In this document: positions 1-5,955 of the stretch, piece by piece
Layout: every line of letters starts with the position of its first letter
Position numbering within the stretch: position 1 is the first letter of the stretch
NCBI GenBank assembly: GCA_964642815.1
Contig: CAZXSA010000228.1
Coordinates: forward strand, 1 to 7,962
Direction: 5' to 3'
Origin: JAAYCU01 sp964642815
GTDB lineage: Bacteria; Planctomycetota; Phycisphaerae; UBA1845; PWPN01
Length of the DNA stretch: 7,962 nt
The notes under the pieces: generated by a model
What the model was told of the DNA's origin: nothing
Database searches by the model: none
The model's input: only the letters and a program-made list of their open reading frames with translations
Made by a program: the position numbers and the translations under genes

Positions 1-452
1 ATGGCCAGAGCTATTCGCGGATCGGGTTTGCGAAATTCCTCCTGTCGGTAACCTTCGACGGCCACCAGCCGCCAGCGGGCGAACAAGACCGCGCACATCG
101 CCTCGGTATGCTCGTGCGGCTTGTTGGTTAAAACAGCCAGGAGGATATTGCGCCGGATCAATTCATCGAGCAATTCAGAAATGCCTGGATAGAGTCTGAC
201 TTTGTTAAGCCGGTTGATCTGGTAGTGTTCGCGGACGAGGGCGATCATTTCATCGAGATCAATATCGGCCCGTTCGGTGATGGCCCGCTTACAGAGCATG
301 GGCATGCCTTCGCCGATCCAAGGGCGAACCTCTTCATCCGGCCGGCGTGGCAGGCCAAACGCCTCCAGACCGGCGTTGACCGCATCCGCGATATCCGGCA
401 AGGTGTCGGCCAGCGTGCCGTCGAGATCGAAAATAATACCCTTTGTCCGCAT
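1..452 (-). CDS. HAD-superfamily phosphatase, phosphoglycolate phosphatase-like (C-terminus cut by window edge)
   Basis: Seen: 150 codons are visible. HAD motif I is FDLDGTLADT at residues 8-17, with nucleophile D9 and acid/base D11. Motif II is VLTNKP at 107-112 (T109), and motif III is the Lys in RKPDP at 141-145 (K142). The helical cap lies between motifs I and II (about 20-85), as in subfamily I members such as Gph. Motif IV, the Mg-binding acidic pair, lies beyond the window edge. Family knowledge: such enzymes are cytoplasmic Mg-dependent phosphatases, often acting on 2-phosphoglycolate or a similar small phosphoester. The substrate cannot be read from sequence, and pyrophosphatase PpaX-like or beta-phosphoglucomutase-like roles remain possible. 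Start choice: ATG at 452 puts the FDLDGT motif at the usual distance from the N-terminus. ATG at 461 is in frame and would add three residues. The Shine-Dalgarno AAGGAG (465-470) is 12 nt from the first and only 3 nt from the second, so the start is ambiguous. Confidence 0.9.
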   Translation of the reverse strand, partial: MRTKGIIFDLDGTLADTLPDIADAVNAGLEAFGLPRRPDEEVRPWIGEGMPMLCKRAITERADIDLDEMIALVREHYQINRLNKVRLYPGISELLDELIRRNILLAVLTNKPHEHTEAMCAVLFARWRLVAVEGYRQEEFRKPDPRIALA

Positions 453-503
453 GAGGATCATCCGCTCCTTGATCTTCAAACCAAAAGATAAATCCGGGGG
501 GCA

Positions 504-533
504 AATATAGCAGAGGTGTGGCGGACGAGACAA
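504..533 (-). promoter_or_regulatory. Candidate sigma70-type promoter with extended -10 for the HAD phosphatase gene
   Basis: Read on the minus strand, TTGTCT (528-533) resembles a -35 box at 4 of 6 positions. After an 18-bp spacer comes TATATT (504-509), 5 of 6 against TATAAT. It is preceded by TG plus one base, making an extended -10 (TGCTATATT). The predicted start near 497 would give a leader of about 45 nt to the ATG at 452. No experimental support; promoters in this phylum are poorly characterised. Confidence 0.45.
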
Positions 534-608
534 GACTCTACATCGGAGGATATATTTGACTGCCGCTGAAGGTTGCCACCTCGGCGATTAAAGATCTTTT
601 CCGAAACC

Positions 609-635
609 CTCCGTGAGCTTCGTGACCTCCGTGAT
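609..635. repeat. Three 9-bp near-tandem CACGGAG-type units
   Basis: Plus-strand units are CTCCGTGAG (609-617), CTTCGTGAC (618-626) and CTCCGTGAT (627-635); on the minus strand they follow (N)TCACGRAG. The block starts about 9 nt past the stop codon of the L,D-transpeptidase gene, in its 3' untranslated region. From memory, CACGGAG/CACAGAG tandem arrays of this sort recur between genes in Planctomycetota and other environmental phyla, where they are often mis-annotated as short His/Glu-rich proteins. No protein is inferred here. The copy number is low, so this could be a decayed or minimal copy. Confidence 0.55.
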
Positions 636-643
636 GGAAATCC

Positions 644-1633
644 TTACTCTCTGCTGGCCAATTCGATATTCGGGTGATTGACGAAACGGACATCGGTGCC
701 CGCGCTGACCATTCGGCCAAGACGGATGGCGTCCCAGTTGGCCAGCCGAAAACAACCGTGCGAGCCGGTTTTCCCGATGAGCTCGGGATTGGGCGTACCG
801 TGGATACCGTATCCCGGCTTGGACAGGCCGATCCAGAAGCGCCCGACAGGGTTGCGCGGGCCGGGAGGAATGTTGATGGTTCCGGAAATTTTTTCTTTTA
901 CTTCTGGCCACATTTTAGGGTCGAACGAATAGTTCGGATCGGGCACGGCACAAACCACGCGGGCTTGGCCCGAGGGCATCCTGGCCTTATCGGCGGCCAC
1001 CGAGCAATGAAACAAGGCCACGAGCCGGTCCCTCCCGTCGATAACCCGGATTACTTTTTCGGATAGGTTAATCTCGATCCGTTGGGCGGAGACGCCATCG
1101 ACATACTCCTCGACGGCGGGGACGACAATTTTGCTACCGGCCTTGAGCGCGTTGATATTGACGCCGGGGTTAAGGGTGGCCAACAGGTGACGGGCACAGT
1201 GGAACTTCTCGGCCAGGACAGCGTCGAGGGAATCGTGGCCGAGGAATCTTAGCTTGCTCTTGGCCAGCCAGCTCTTGGGGGTCGGGCCGATTTCCTGGAA
1301 GTCGGCCGCCTGGATGGTGTAGCGGGCAATGGCGTTGTCCGGGGCGATTTTCAGGGCGTCGGAGGTGGCCTTGTCGAGTTCACCGGTCTGGGCCAGCCCG
1401 TGTACCCGCTGGAATTCGCGGGTAGCCAATTTCGTCTTGAAGCCGATTCGCCCATCGATAACCCCGGGCGAAAAACCGACGCGGTCGAGGGCTATCTGCC
1501 AGGCCAGCGCACGGCGCAGGGTTTCTTCCGCCTGATTAGCCCAGGCCGTGCCGGCCGTGGCGGTCAAAACCGAAACCATCCCGAAAACCAAACGAAGGCC
1601 GAACCTGTGTGTATTGTTCTCGTTTCGAGCCAT
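644..1633 (-). CDS. Exported L,D-transpeptidase (YkuD) with peptidoglycan-binding and LysM-like domains
   Basis: A 329-residue protein. Residues 1-32 form a Sec signal peptide: basic start, hydrophobic core and a likely cut after AWA (30-32). Residues about 40-95 match a PG_binding_1 domain (GVIDGRIGFKT, REFQRVHGLAQTGELD). Residues about 104-173 look like a LysM module ending LKAGSKIVVP. Residues about 184-318 form the YkuD catalytic domain with HGT (278-280) and SHGCFR (291-296); C294 is the expected nucleophile. Family knowledge: these enzymes act outside the inner membrane, making 3-3 peptide cross-links in peptidoglycan or attaching proteins to it. Start choice: ATG at 1633 is preceded by GAGGG at suitable spacing and gives a clean signal peptide. 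An in-frame extension to 1750 would bury the signal in a charged 39-residue leader. The gene lies 123 nt downstream of the ATPase gene on the same strand. Phycisphaerae-type bacteria do make peptidoglycan, so the role is plausible. Confidence 0.92.
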   Translation of the reverse strand: MARNENNTHRFGLRLVFGMVSVLTATAGTAWANQAEETLRRALAWQIALDRVGFSPGVIDGRIGFKTKLATREFQRVHGLAQTGELDKATSDALKIAPDNAIARYTIQAADFQEIGPTPKSWLAKSKLRFLGHDSLDAVLAEKFHCARHLLATLNPGVNINALKAGSKIVVPAVEEYVDGVSAQRIEINLSEKVIRVIDGRDRLVALFHCSVAADKARMPSGQARVVCAVPDPNYSFDPKMWPEVKEKISGTINIPPGPRNPVGRFWIGLSKPGYGIHGTPNPELIGKTGSHGCFRLANWDAIRLGRMVSAGTDVRFVNHPNIELASRE

Positions 1634-1756
1634 AATCCAACCCTCGACATATTCTATCCGCAAACGCCAATCTTGAAAGCTATCGACCAAATCCGGGCGT
1701 TTTCTGGCGGGGATTTTGGACATAGGAAGAAAGGCTAAACCAGCCATCACGCTACG

Positions 1757-3208
1757 TCACCGCGGTTCAAACTGGCCCAGCCAGTAACAGGCTAATGGCG
1801 CGGGTATCTTGAGGATGGCCAACGGGCTTTCTCCTTCATCTTTTGTCCCTTTGGAACAGTTCACCGAAACCACCGCGAAATCGGCCATATCCCGGGTAAT
1901 CACATAGGCTCGTGAGATCTTTTTTTGCCCGCAGAGCAAGCGCAATCCTTTCAAATCCCGCAGGGCGACGCGCGCTTGAGTATACTTTACCTCGAAAGGA
2001 ATTATTTGATTTTGAGCCTCCGCCACGATGTCCACTTCGTAATCCTGCTTGCCGCGCCAGTAAGAGAATCCAATACTGGTCGAATAGAAACGAGCGAATA
2101 CATGCTTGAAGAAAGCCGTTTCGACGGCTGCGCCCAGTTTGACGGTATCCTCGATCAGGGATTTACCTTTTAAGAGAACAGCTCCCGCGATGGCGGGGTC
2201 GGCCAGGTAAACCTTGTATCGCGCCCGTAATACCTCCTTGCCGTAACCGAAGGGCGGCAACCTGTAAATCAGGTGGGCCGCCTCAAGAAGGTCAAGAAAA
2301 CCGTGAGCAGTTGGCTTCTTGACCCCCAAGTTCTCGCAGAGCGTGGTCATGTCGAGGATCCCGCCGTCGTGCAAACACAGATACAGAAAGGTTTTTTCCA
2401 GTTCGAGCACGCGACGAACACCATAGAGTGCGGTCATATCACGCTTAAGCATCTTGTCCAAGATATCCTCACGGAGCAGCTTTTGGGCCAGGGAAATGTC
2501 CTCCACAAGAGCCGTCTGCGGAAAGCCGCCGCGCAAGAGATATTCGTGGAAGTGCGCGACCAGCGGCCGAGCAACCTCCGCTACGCGTATACGCTCGGCA
2601 TCCGACCAAGAGAACAACTCCGTCAGCGCGGCCACCGGCGGCAACGAGGGTATTTCAATCTTCTTGATCCGCAGATATTCGTAAAACGAGAGGGTGGGCA
2701 TCTTGATGGTATACCATCGACCAACGCCGGATTCCGGATTCTCCACACTCAGCGGAATAGCCGAACCGGTCACGGCGATCCGACGCTCTTTTTCGAAATC
2801 CACCTGATGTTTGAGCCAAGTCCGCCATTCCTTGGAGTATTGAATCTCGTCGAGAAAAAGAAATTCGGTGCCCCCGGTTCGTGGTTGCATTTCGCGCCAG
2901 ATCCGCAGCAATCCATCCAAACCGACCAACTTTAACAGCGGATGATCAAAAGTCGCGTACAGAATATTCTCCGGACGCACATGGTTATCGAGCAACGCCT
3001 GTATGGCTTGGAGCAGCAATGTGGTCTTGCCAACCTGCCTCGCTCCGCTGAGTAAAACCGCCCGTCTGGCTGGCGGATTCGTCAGCCATGTATTGAGTTC
3101 AGAAAAACAGGAACGCTTCCAAGACGGGAGGCCGGGAACAACTGGATGGTTCCACCAGGGGTTGTATTGACGAAGAACCGCAAAACACTCTTGCTGGCTT
3201 GTGTTCAT
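1757..3208 (-). CDS. AAA_14 family ATPase with C-terminal DUF4143
   Basis: A 483-residue protein of the usual family length. The N-terminus carries the family's YNPWW motif (15-19). Walker A is GARQVGKT (55-62), Walker B is FLFLDEIQ (116-123), and a sensor-like VTGSA is at 146-150. The FYEYL motif (175-179) follows. The DUF4143 part (about 210-483) has winged-helix-like sequence and an EVDIV...PFEVKY pattern (391-395, 404-409). That pattern resembles the E/D...ExK signature of PD-(D/E)XK nuclease folds. Family knowledge: these ATPases are abundant in bacteria and archaea, patchily distributed, and of unproven function; links to toxin-antitoxin-like or DNA-related roles are speculative. Start choice: ATG 3208 is firm because an in-frame TAA lies 6 nt upstream. 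There is no clear Shine-Dalgarno sequence; the leader is AT-rich. The gene is divergent from the peroxiredoxin gene. Confidence 0.92.
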   Translation of the reverse strand: MNTSQQECFAVLRQYNPWWNHPVVPGLPSWKRSCFSELNTWLTNPPARRAVLLSGARQVGKTTLLLQAIQALLDNHVRPENILYATFDHPLLKLVGLDGLLRIWREMQPRTGGTEFLFLDEIQYSKEWRTWLKHQVDFEKERRIAVTGSAIPLSVENPESGVGRWYTIKMPTLSFYEYLRIKKIEIPSLPPVAALTELFSWSDAERIRVAEVARPLVAHFHEYLLRGGFPQTALVEDISLAQKLLREDILDKMLKRDMTALYGVRRVLELEKTFLYLCLHDGGILDMTTLCENLGVKKPTAHGFLDLLEAAHLIYRLPPFGYGKEVLRARYKVYLADPAIAGAVLLKGKSLIEDTVKLGAAVETAFFKHVFARFYSTSIGFSYWRGKQDYEVDIVAEAQNQIIPFEVKYTQARVALRDLKGLRLLCGQKKISRAYVITRDMADFAVVSVNCSKGTKDEGESPLAILKIPAPLACYWLGQFEPR

Positions 3209-3217
3209 AGTTTATTT

Positions 3218-3247
3218 ATCCAATAAACATCCAATAAGCATATTATA
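3218..3247 (-). promoter_or_regulatory. ATPase leader: TATAAT -10 box beside an 11-bp-period direct repeat
   Basis: On the minus strand a perfect TATAAT lies at 3242-3247, 34 bp before the ATPase ATG; no good -35 stands 16-18 bp upstream. Between the box and the gene the 9-mer TTATTGGAT occurs twice, at 3229-3237 and 3218-3226, with a period of exactly 11 bp. The two copies therefore face the same side of the helix and would cover the transcription start. That suggests an operator for a repressor, but it is inference. The repeats could also simply be AT-rich chance. Confidence 0.4.
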
Positions 3248-3382
3248 CTTATCTTAATCGACAATAATAAGCAAGTCTATTATTCTCACGGGCTGATTTC
3301 GGACGATCTAAAATGGTTTCAGCACCATTCGGATTATATTATTAATTTAATATATCTACTTCAAGTGTCCTACATTGCGTCC

Positions 3383-3410
3383 TTGTCTCACGGAAAACAA
3401 TCTATAGATT
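3383..3410 (+). promoter_or_regulatory. Candidate peroxiredoxin promoter overlapped by a 12-bp palindrome
   Basis: TTGTCT (3383-3388) and TAGATT (3405-3410) are separated by 16 bp, each matching the sigma70 consensus at 4 of 6 positions. The -10 half lies inside a perfect 12-bp palindrome AATCTATAGATT (3399-3410), a typical place for an operator. If used, the leader to the peroxiredoxin ATG would be about 130 nt. It does not match OxyR or PerR consensus as I know them. Weak evidence overall. Confidence 0.3.
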
Positions 3411-3467
3411 TTGTAGCCCACGATGGTCGGTTGAGAATCCGCGTACTAAAATCGGGACAAATCAACG

Positions 3468-3494
3468 GCCGATGGGCAACTCGTTACCATCGGC
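3468..3494 (+). promoter_or_regulatory. Hairpin or operator in the peroxiredoxin leader
   Basis: GCCGATGG (3468-3475) and CCATCGGC (3487-3494) form a perfect 8-bp inverted repeat around an 11-nt loop, ending 40 nt before the Shine-Dalgarno sequence. No T-run follows, so it is not an intrinsic terminator. It could be a leader hairpin affecting RNA stability or a protein-binding site for peroxide-dependent control. Confidence 0.4.
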
Positions 3495-3533
3495 AAAGGT
3501 TTTGTGAAAAAAAGAACTCTAAACAGGATTTTC

Positions 3534-3539
3534 AGGAGG
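3534..3539 (+). promoter_or_regulatory. Strong ribosome binding site of the peroxiredoxin gene
   Basis: A full AGGAGG stands 7 nt before the ATG at 3547. It is the strongest Shine-Dalgarno sequence in the window, fixes the start codon and suggests high expression. Confidence 0.85.
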
Positions 3540-3546
3540 CCGACAC

Positions 3547-4176
3547 ATGTCCGAATCATGCTGCCCACAGTTACAGGTTGGCGACCCCGCCCCGCCGTTC
3601 AGCGGGCAAGCGGTCGTCGGTTCGCAATTCGTCAACGTGTCCTATGCGAATGGCACTTTGACGGTCGGGGACGAAAAAGTCACCGGCAAATATGTGGTGT
3701 TGTTTTTCTATCCGCTCGATTTTACCTTCGTATGTCCGACGGAAATCATCGCTTTCAGTGATCGCATCGACGAGTTCGAGAAGATCGGGGCGAAAATCGT
3801 GGGGGCTTCGGTGGACAGTCACTTTACCCACCTGGCCTGGAAGAATACGCCGCGCAATAAGGGCGGGCTGGGTGAAATCAAGTTCCCGCTGCTGTCCGAC
3901 CTGGGTAAGGACGCGGCGTGCAGTTATCGCGTGTTGCTGAAGGGTGGAATCGCCGCGCGCGGGCTGTTCATCATCGACGACAAGGGCATACTTCAGTCGT
4001 ACACGGTCAACAATCTGGGCGTCGGTCGGAACGTCGACGAGGTGCTGCGTTTAATCCAAGGTTATCAGTTCGTGGCCGAACACGGCGAGGTTTGCCCGGC
4101 CAACTGGAAGCCGGGAGCCAAGACCATGAAGCCGGACCCGACCGGCTCGCAAGCCTATTTCAAGGATGTTAAGTAA
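3547..4176 (+). CDS. Typical 2-Cys peroxiredoxin (AhpC/Prx1 type)
   Basis: A 209-residue cytoplasmic thiol peroxidase that reduces H2O2 and organic peroxides. The peroxidatic cysteine is C63 within FYPLDFTFVCPTE (54-66), with T60 and R138 completing the active site. The resolving cysteine is C183 in GEVCPANW (180-187), which in this family forms a disulfide with C63 of the partner subunit. Reduction is normally by thioredoxin or AhpF; no reductase gene is nearby. Unusually for a bacterial enzyme, it has both GGLG (106-109) and a C-terminal YF (204-205), the pair linked to hyperoxidation sensitivity in eukaryotic Prx1-like enzymes. It also has an adjacent C5-C6 pair near the N-terminus. The start at 3547 is fixed by the AGGAGG site. 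It is the lone plus-strand gene, with its own leader and terminator, so it is probably monocistronic and independently regulated. Confidence 0.97.
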   Translation: MSESCCPQLQVGDPAPPFSGQAVVGSQFVNVSYANGTLTVGDEKVTGKYVVLFFYPLDFTFVCPTEIIAFSDRIDEFEKIGAKIVGASVDSHFTHLAWKNTPRNKGGLGEIKFPLLSDLGKDAACSYRVLLKGGIAARGLFIIDDKGILQSYTVNNLGVGRNVDEVLRLIQGYQFVAEHGEVCPANWKPGAKTMKPDPTGSQAYFKDVK

Positions 4177-4188
4177 AACAAGGTATAG

Positions 4189-4225
4189 CAGGCGGTCCCG
4201 CCGTCCCAGCGTAAAAGGACGCCTG
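4189..4225 (+). other. Small bulged inverted repeat in the peroxiredoxin 3' untranslated region
   Basis: CAGGCG (4189-4194) pairs with CGCCTG (4220-4225). Three more pairs (TCC with GGA) follow after a one-base bulge. It lies between the stop codon and the main terminator and lacks a T-run. It may protect the 3' end or be chance. Confidence 0.3.
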
Positions 4226-4242
4226 TTGATTATGAATCCAAC

Positions 4243-4298
4243 CAGCCCCCGGCATGAAGGACTGTTTCAACACGTACGTCGTGTCGGGGGCTGTTTTT
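4243..4298 (+). terminator. Intrinsic terminator of the peroxiredoxin gene
   Basis: The arms 4243-4257 and 4279-4293 can form a 15-bp stem, including CAGCCCCCG against CGGGGGCTG, with only two G-U pairs and a 21-nt loop. Five T residues (4294-4298) follow directly. On the minus strand the same stem can form just past the kinase stop codon, but the bases after it (GGTTGGATT) are a poor U-tract. It is therefore stronger for plus-strand transcripts and may be only partly bidirectional. Confidence 0.85.
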
Positions 4299-5913
4299 AT
4301 TCATCGAGCAGACCGGGCGGGAGGGGTTGGCCGACGGTGCCTTCCTGGCCGGCAGTGGCGCTGAGGAGTTTCTGATAATCCTTGCGGGTCGCGGCCCAGA
4401 AGGTCTTGACCGACCGGCCGGCAACACGAAGGGCGGCGACGGCGTTGCGGGCGGCGAAGGCAGCATCGGCGGCGGCATCGTCAATGCAACGGGCGGCGGC
4501 GGCGGATGAGGCGGCGGCCGCGGCCCGGGCAGCCTCGGCGGCCCCGGCGGTGGCGACGACGGGGGTTTCGTCGGCATAGGCGGCCTTCAGCGAGGCCACC
4601 CGCAGCGAGCGAATACGCGACAAGGCCCGCGACAATGACGGGCTGGGAGCCTTGGCCTCCGCGCCGCCGGCCATGGCCTCGGCCATCAGCAGAGCCTTCT
4701 CGACGCGCGGATCGGTATTGAGCATCTGCACGCGACGAGCACAACGACAGGCCCAGTAGACGATCGCCCGTTGCGGTAAATGGCAAAGTTGATTGCGAAC
4801 GGAGGCCAGGTCGATCGACTCCTCGGCTTCATGGGTTTCGGCGGCCAAAGGAATCTCGTCGTAAGCGGCGGGACCGTCCCGCAGTGCATCGGCCAGTTCG
4901 CCGGCGCCGGCGTAACGGTGCCCGGGCTTTTTCTCCAGACATTTGCCGATAACGCCGGCCAGCCAGCGGGGGATATCCTCGCGATATTGGCGGGGATCCG
5001 GCGGTTGCTCGGAAATCTGCTTGAGCATCAGGGCCAGCGGGCTGGCTTCCTCGGCCTCGAAGGGTACATGCCCGGTCAGCATCTCGTACAACGTGGCCCC
5101 AAGGGCGTAGACATCACTGGCGGGCGTCACCCGCTGTCCCCGGCATTGCTCGGGGCTCATATAAGCGGGCGTGCCGATCTGTTGACCCACGCCGGTCAGC
5201 CAGGTCGTCCCCTCGAGCATCAGAATCGTACCGAAATCGGCAACCTTGACCCGGCCGCCACCGTCGAGCAGGAGATTGGAGGGTTTCACGTCGCGATGGA
5301 CCATGCCCATTCGATGGGCCACGGCGATACCGCGGGCGGCTTGAAGAATCATATCCACCGCTTCGGCGACAGGCACAACCGACTGCCGGACGCGTAGGTC
5401 ATTCAACCGATCACGCAGGCTGCCGCCGGTAACCAATTCCATGATGATGGCGGACGTATCGCCCATCTGAAAGAATTCATAAATCCGCACAACGCTTTCG
5501 TGTCGGATGCGGGCCATGCTTTCCACTTCGCGCTTGAATCGGGTGCAGTAATTCGCATCGGCCTGATACTGCGGCTTGAGGATCTTGAAGGCCACATCGC
5601 GACCGTTTTCGGTATCGACGGCGGTGAATACGCGGGCCATCCCCCCCTCGCCGAGCAGGCGACCGATTCGATAATGGCCGAGACAGCTACCCTCGGCGCA
5701 GCTCAATCGCGTCGGGGTCGAGCTTTCCCCTACGCCGCGCCGGCCCATCACTACCCGCAGGTCATCGAGAATCGGCGTATCCCGCGGATCGTCCAGCCGC
5801 CGTCGGCATTCGGCGCAGGCATCCAAATGCCGGGTAACATCGATCAAGCGGTCTTCGGGCAACCGGCCTCGCCGAAAAGCGTCGATCGTCTCGTCCGAAA
5901 GGCAAACAGACAT
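4297..5913 (-). CDS. Ser/Thr protein kinase with N-terminal zinc finger and Ala-rich helical C-terminal domain
   Basis: A 538-residue protein. Residues 1-40 carry an H29-x3-C33-x2-C36 finger of the anti-sigma (zf-HC2) type. The Hanks-type (PknB-like) kinase domain spans about 81-345. It has the glycine loop GEGGMARV (88-95), K110 in VAFK, HRDVKPSN (206-213; catalytic D208), DFG (226-228), SPE (253-255) and D267, so all key residues are present and it should be active. Residues about 375-500 are helical and Ala-rich (YWACRCARR at 386-394, then long Ala runs), recalling Imm5-type immunity domains; this is pattern recall only. No membrane segment is seen, so it is probably cytoplasmic, unlike many bacterial PknB proteins. 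Start ATG 5913 has AAGGTGG about 9 nt upstream. Its stop overlaps the T-tract of the convergent peroxiredoxin terminator. Substrates are unknown. Confidence 0.93.
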   Translation of the reverse strand: MSVCLSDETIDAFRRGRLPEDRLIDVTRHLDACAECRRRLDDPRDTPILDDLRVVMGRRGVGESSTPTRLSCAEGSCLGHYRIGRLLGEGGMARVFTAVDTENGRDVAFKILKPQYQADANYCTRFKREVESMARIRHESVVRIYEFFQMGDTSAIIMELVTGGSLRDRLNDLRVRQSVVPVAEAVDMILQAARGIAVAHRMGMVHRDVKPSNLLLDGGGRVKVADFGTILMLEGTTWLTGVGQQIGTPAYMSPEQCRGQRVTPASDVYALGATLYEMLTGHVPFEAEEASPLALMLKQISEQPPDPRQYREDIPRWLAGVIGKCLEKKPGHRYAGAGELADALRDGPAAYDEIPLAAETHEAEESIDLASVRNQLCHLPQRAIVYWACRCARRVQMLNTDPRVEKALLMAEAMAGGAEAKAPSPSLSRALSRIRSLRVASLKAAYADETPVVATAGAAEAARAAAAASSAAAARCIDDAAADAAFAARNAVAALRVAGRSVKTFWAATRKDYQKLLSATAGQEGTVGQPLPPGLLDE

Positions 5914-5935
5914 TGGCGGATCCCACCTTTATCGC

Positions 5936-5955
5936 ACCGGGACCGTACGCCCGGT
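5936..5955 (-). promoter_or_regulatory. Inverted repeat just upstream of the kinase ribosome binding site
   Basis: ACCGGG (5936-5941) and CCCGGT (5950-5955) form a perfect 6-bp inverted repeat with an 8-nt loop. It ends 6 nt before the AAGGTGG Shine-Dalgarno sequence (5923-5929, minus strand). It could be an operator or a leader hairpin; 6 GC-rich base pairs could also occur by chance. Confidence 0.3.

Larger units (their letters stand above)
3209..3546. other. AT-rich divergent intergenic region between ATPase and peroxiredoxin
   Basis: This 338-bp stretch has no credible gene. GC is 20/60 in 3241-3300 and 17/60 in 3301-3360, far below the flanking genes. It must hold promoters for both divergent genes. 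Besides the elements listed separately, AATGGT (3312-3317) and ACCATT (3324-3329) form a 6-bp inverted repeat with a 6-nt loop. Next to it is a very AT-rich run (3331-3356). A reading frame at 3365-3661 on the plus strand overlaps the peroxiredoxin gene out of frame and looks like chance. Confidence 0.7.

Noticed and set aside
538..720. 60-codon minus-strand frame rich in His and Gly
   Set aside because: It is a translation of the CACGGAG-type repeat and overlaps the L,D-transpeptidase gene end.
1634..1750. Upstream in-frame ATG extending the L,D-transpeptidase by 39 residues
   Set aside because: The ATG at 1633 has a good ribosome binding site and a canonical signal peptide; the extension would place the signal internally.
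2273..2935. 220-codon open frame on the plus strand
   Set aside because: It is antisense to the ATPase, whose motifs are intact. It has no recognisable domain or ribosome binding site.
3468..3494. Inverted repeat considered as a transcription terminator
   Set aside because: No T-run follows it, and it lies upstream of a gene with a strong ribosome binding site on the same strand.
3365..3661. 98-codon plus-strand frame upstream of the peroxiredoxin
   Set aside because: It overlaps the peroxiredoxin out of frame, has no ribosome binding site and has Arg/Ser-rich chance composition.
4780..5397. 205-codon open frame on the plus strand
   Set aside because: It is antisense to the kinase domain. 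The Gly-rich translation is what GC-rich codons give in the opposite frame.
3547..5913. Peroxiredoxin and kinase as a redox-signalling pair
   Set aside because: They are convergent with separate signals. Adjacency alone does not support a functional link.
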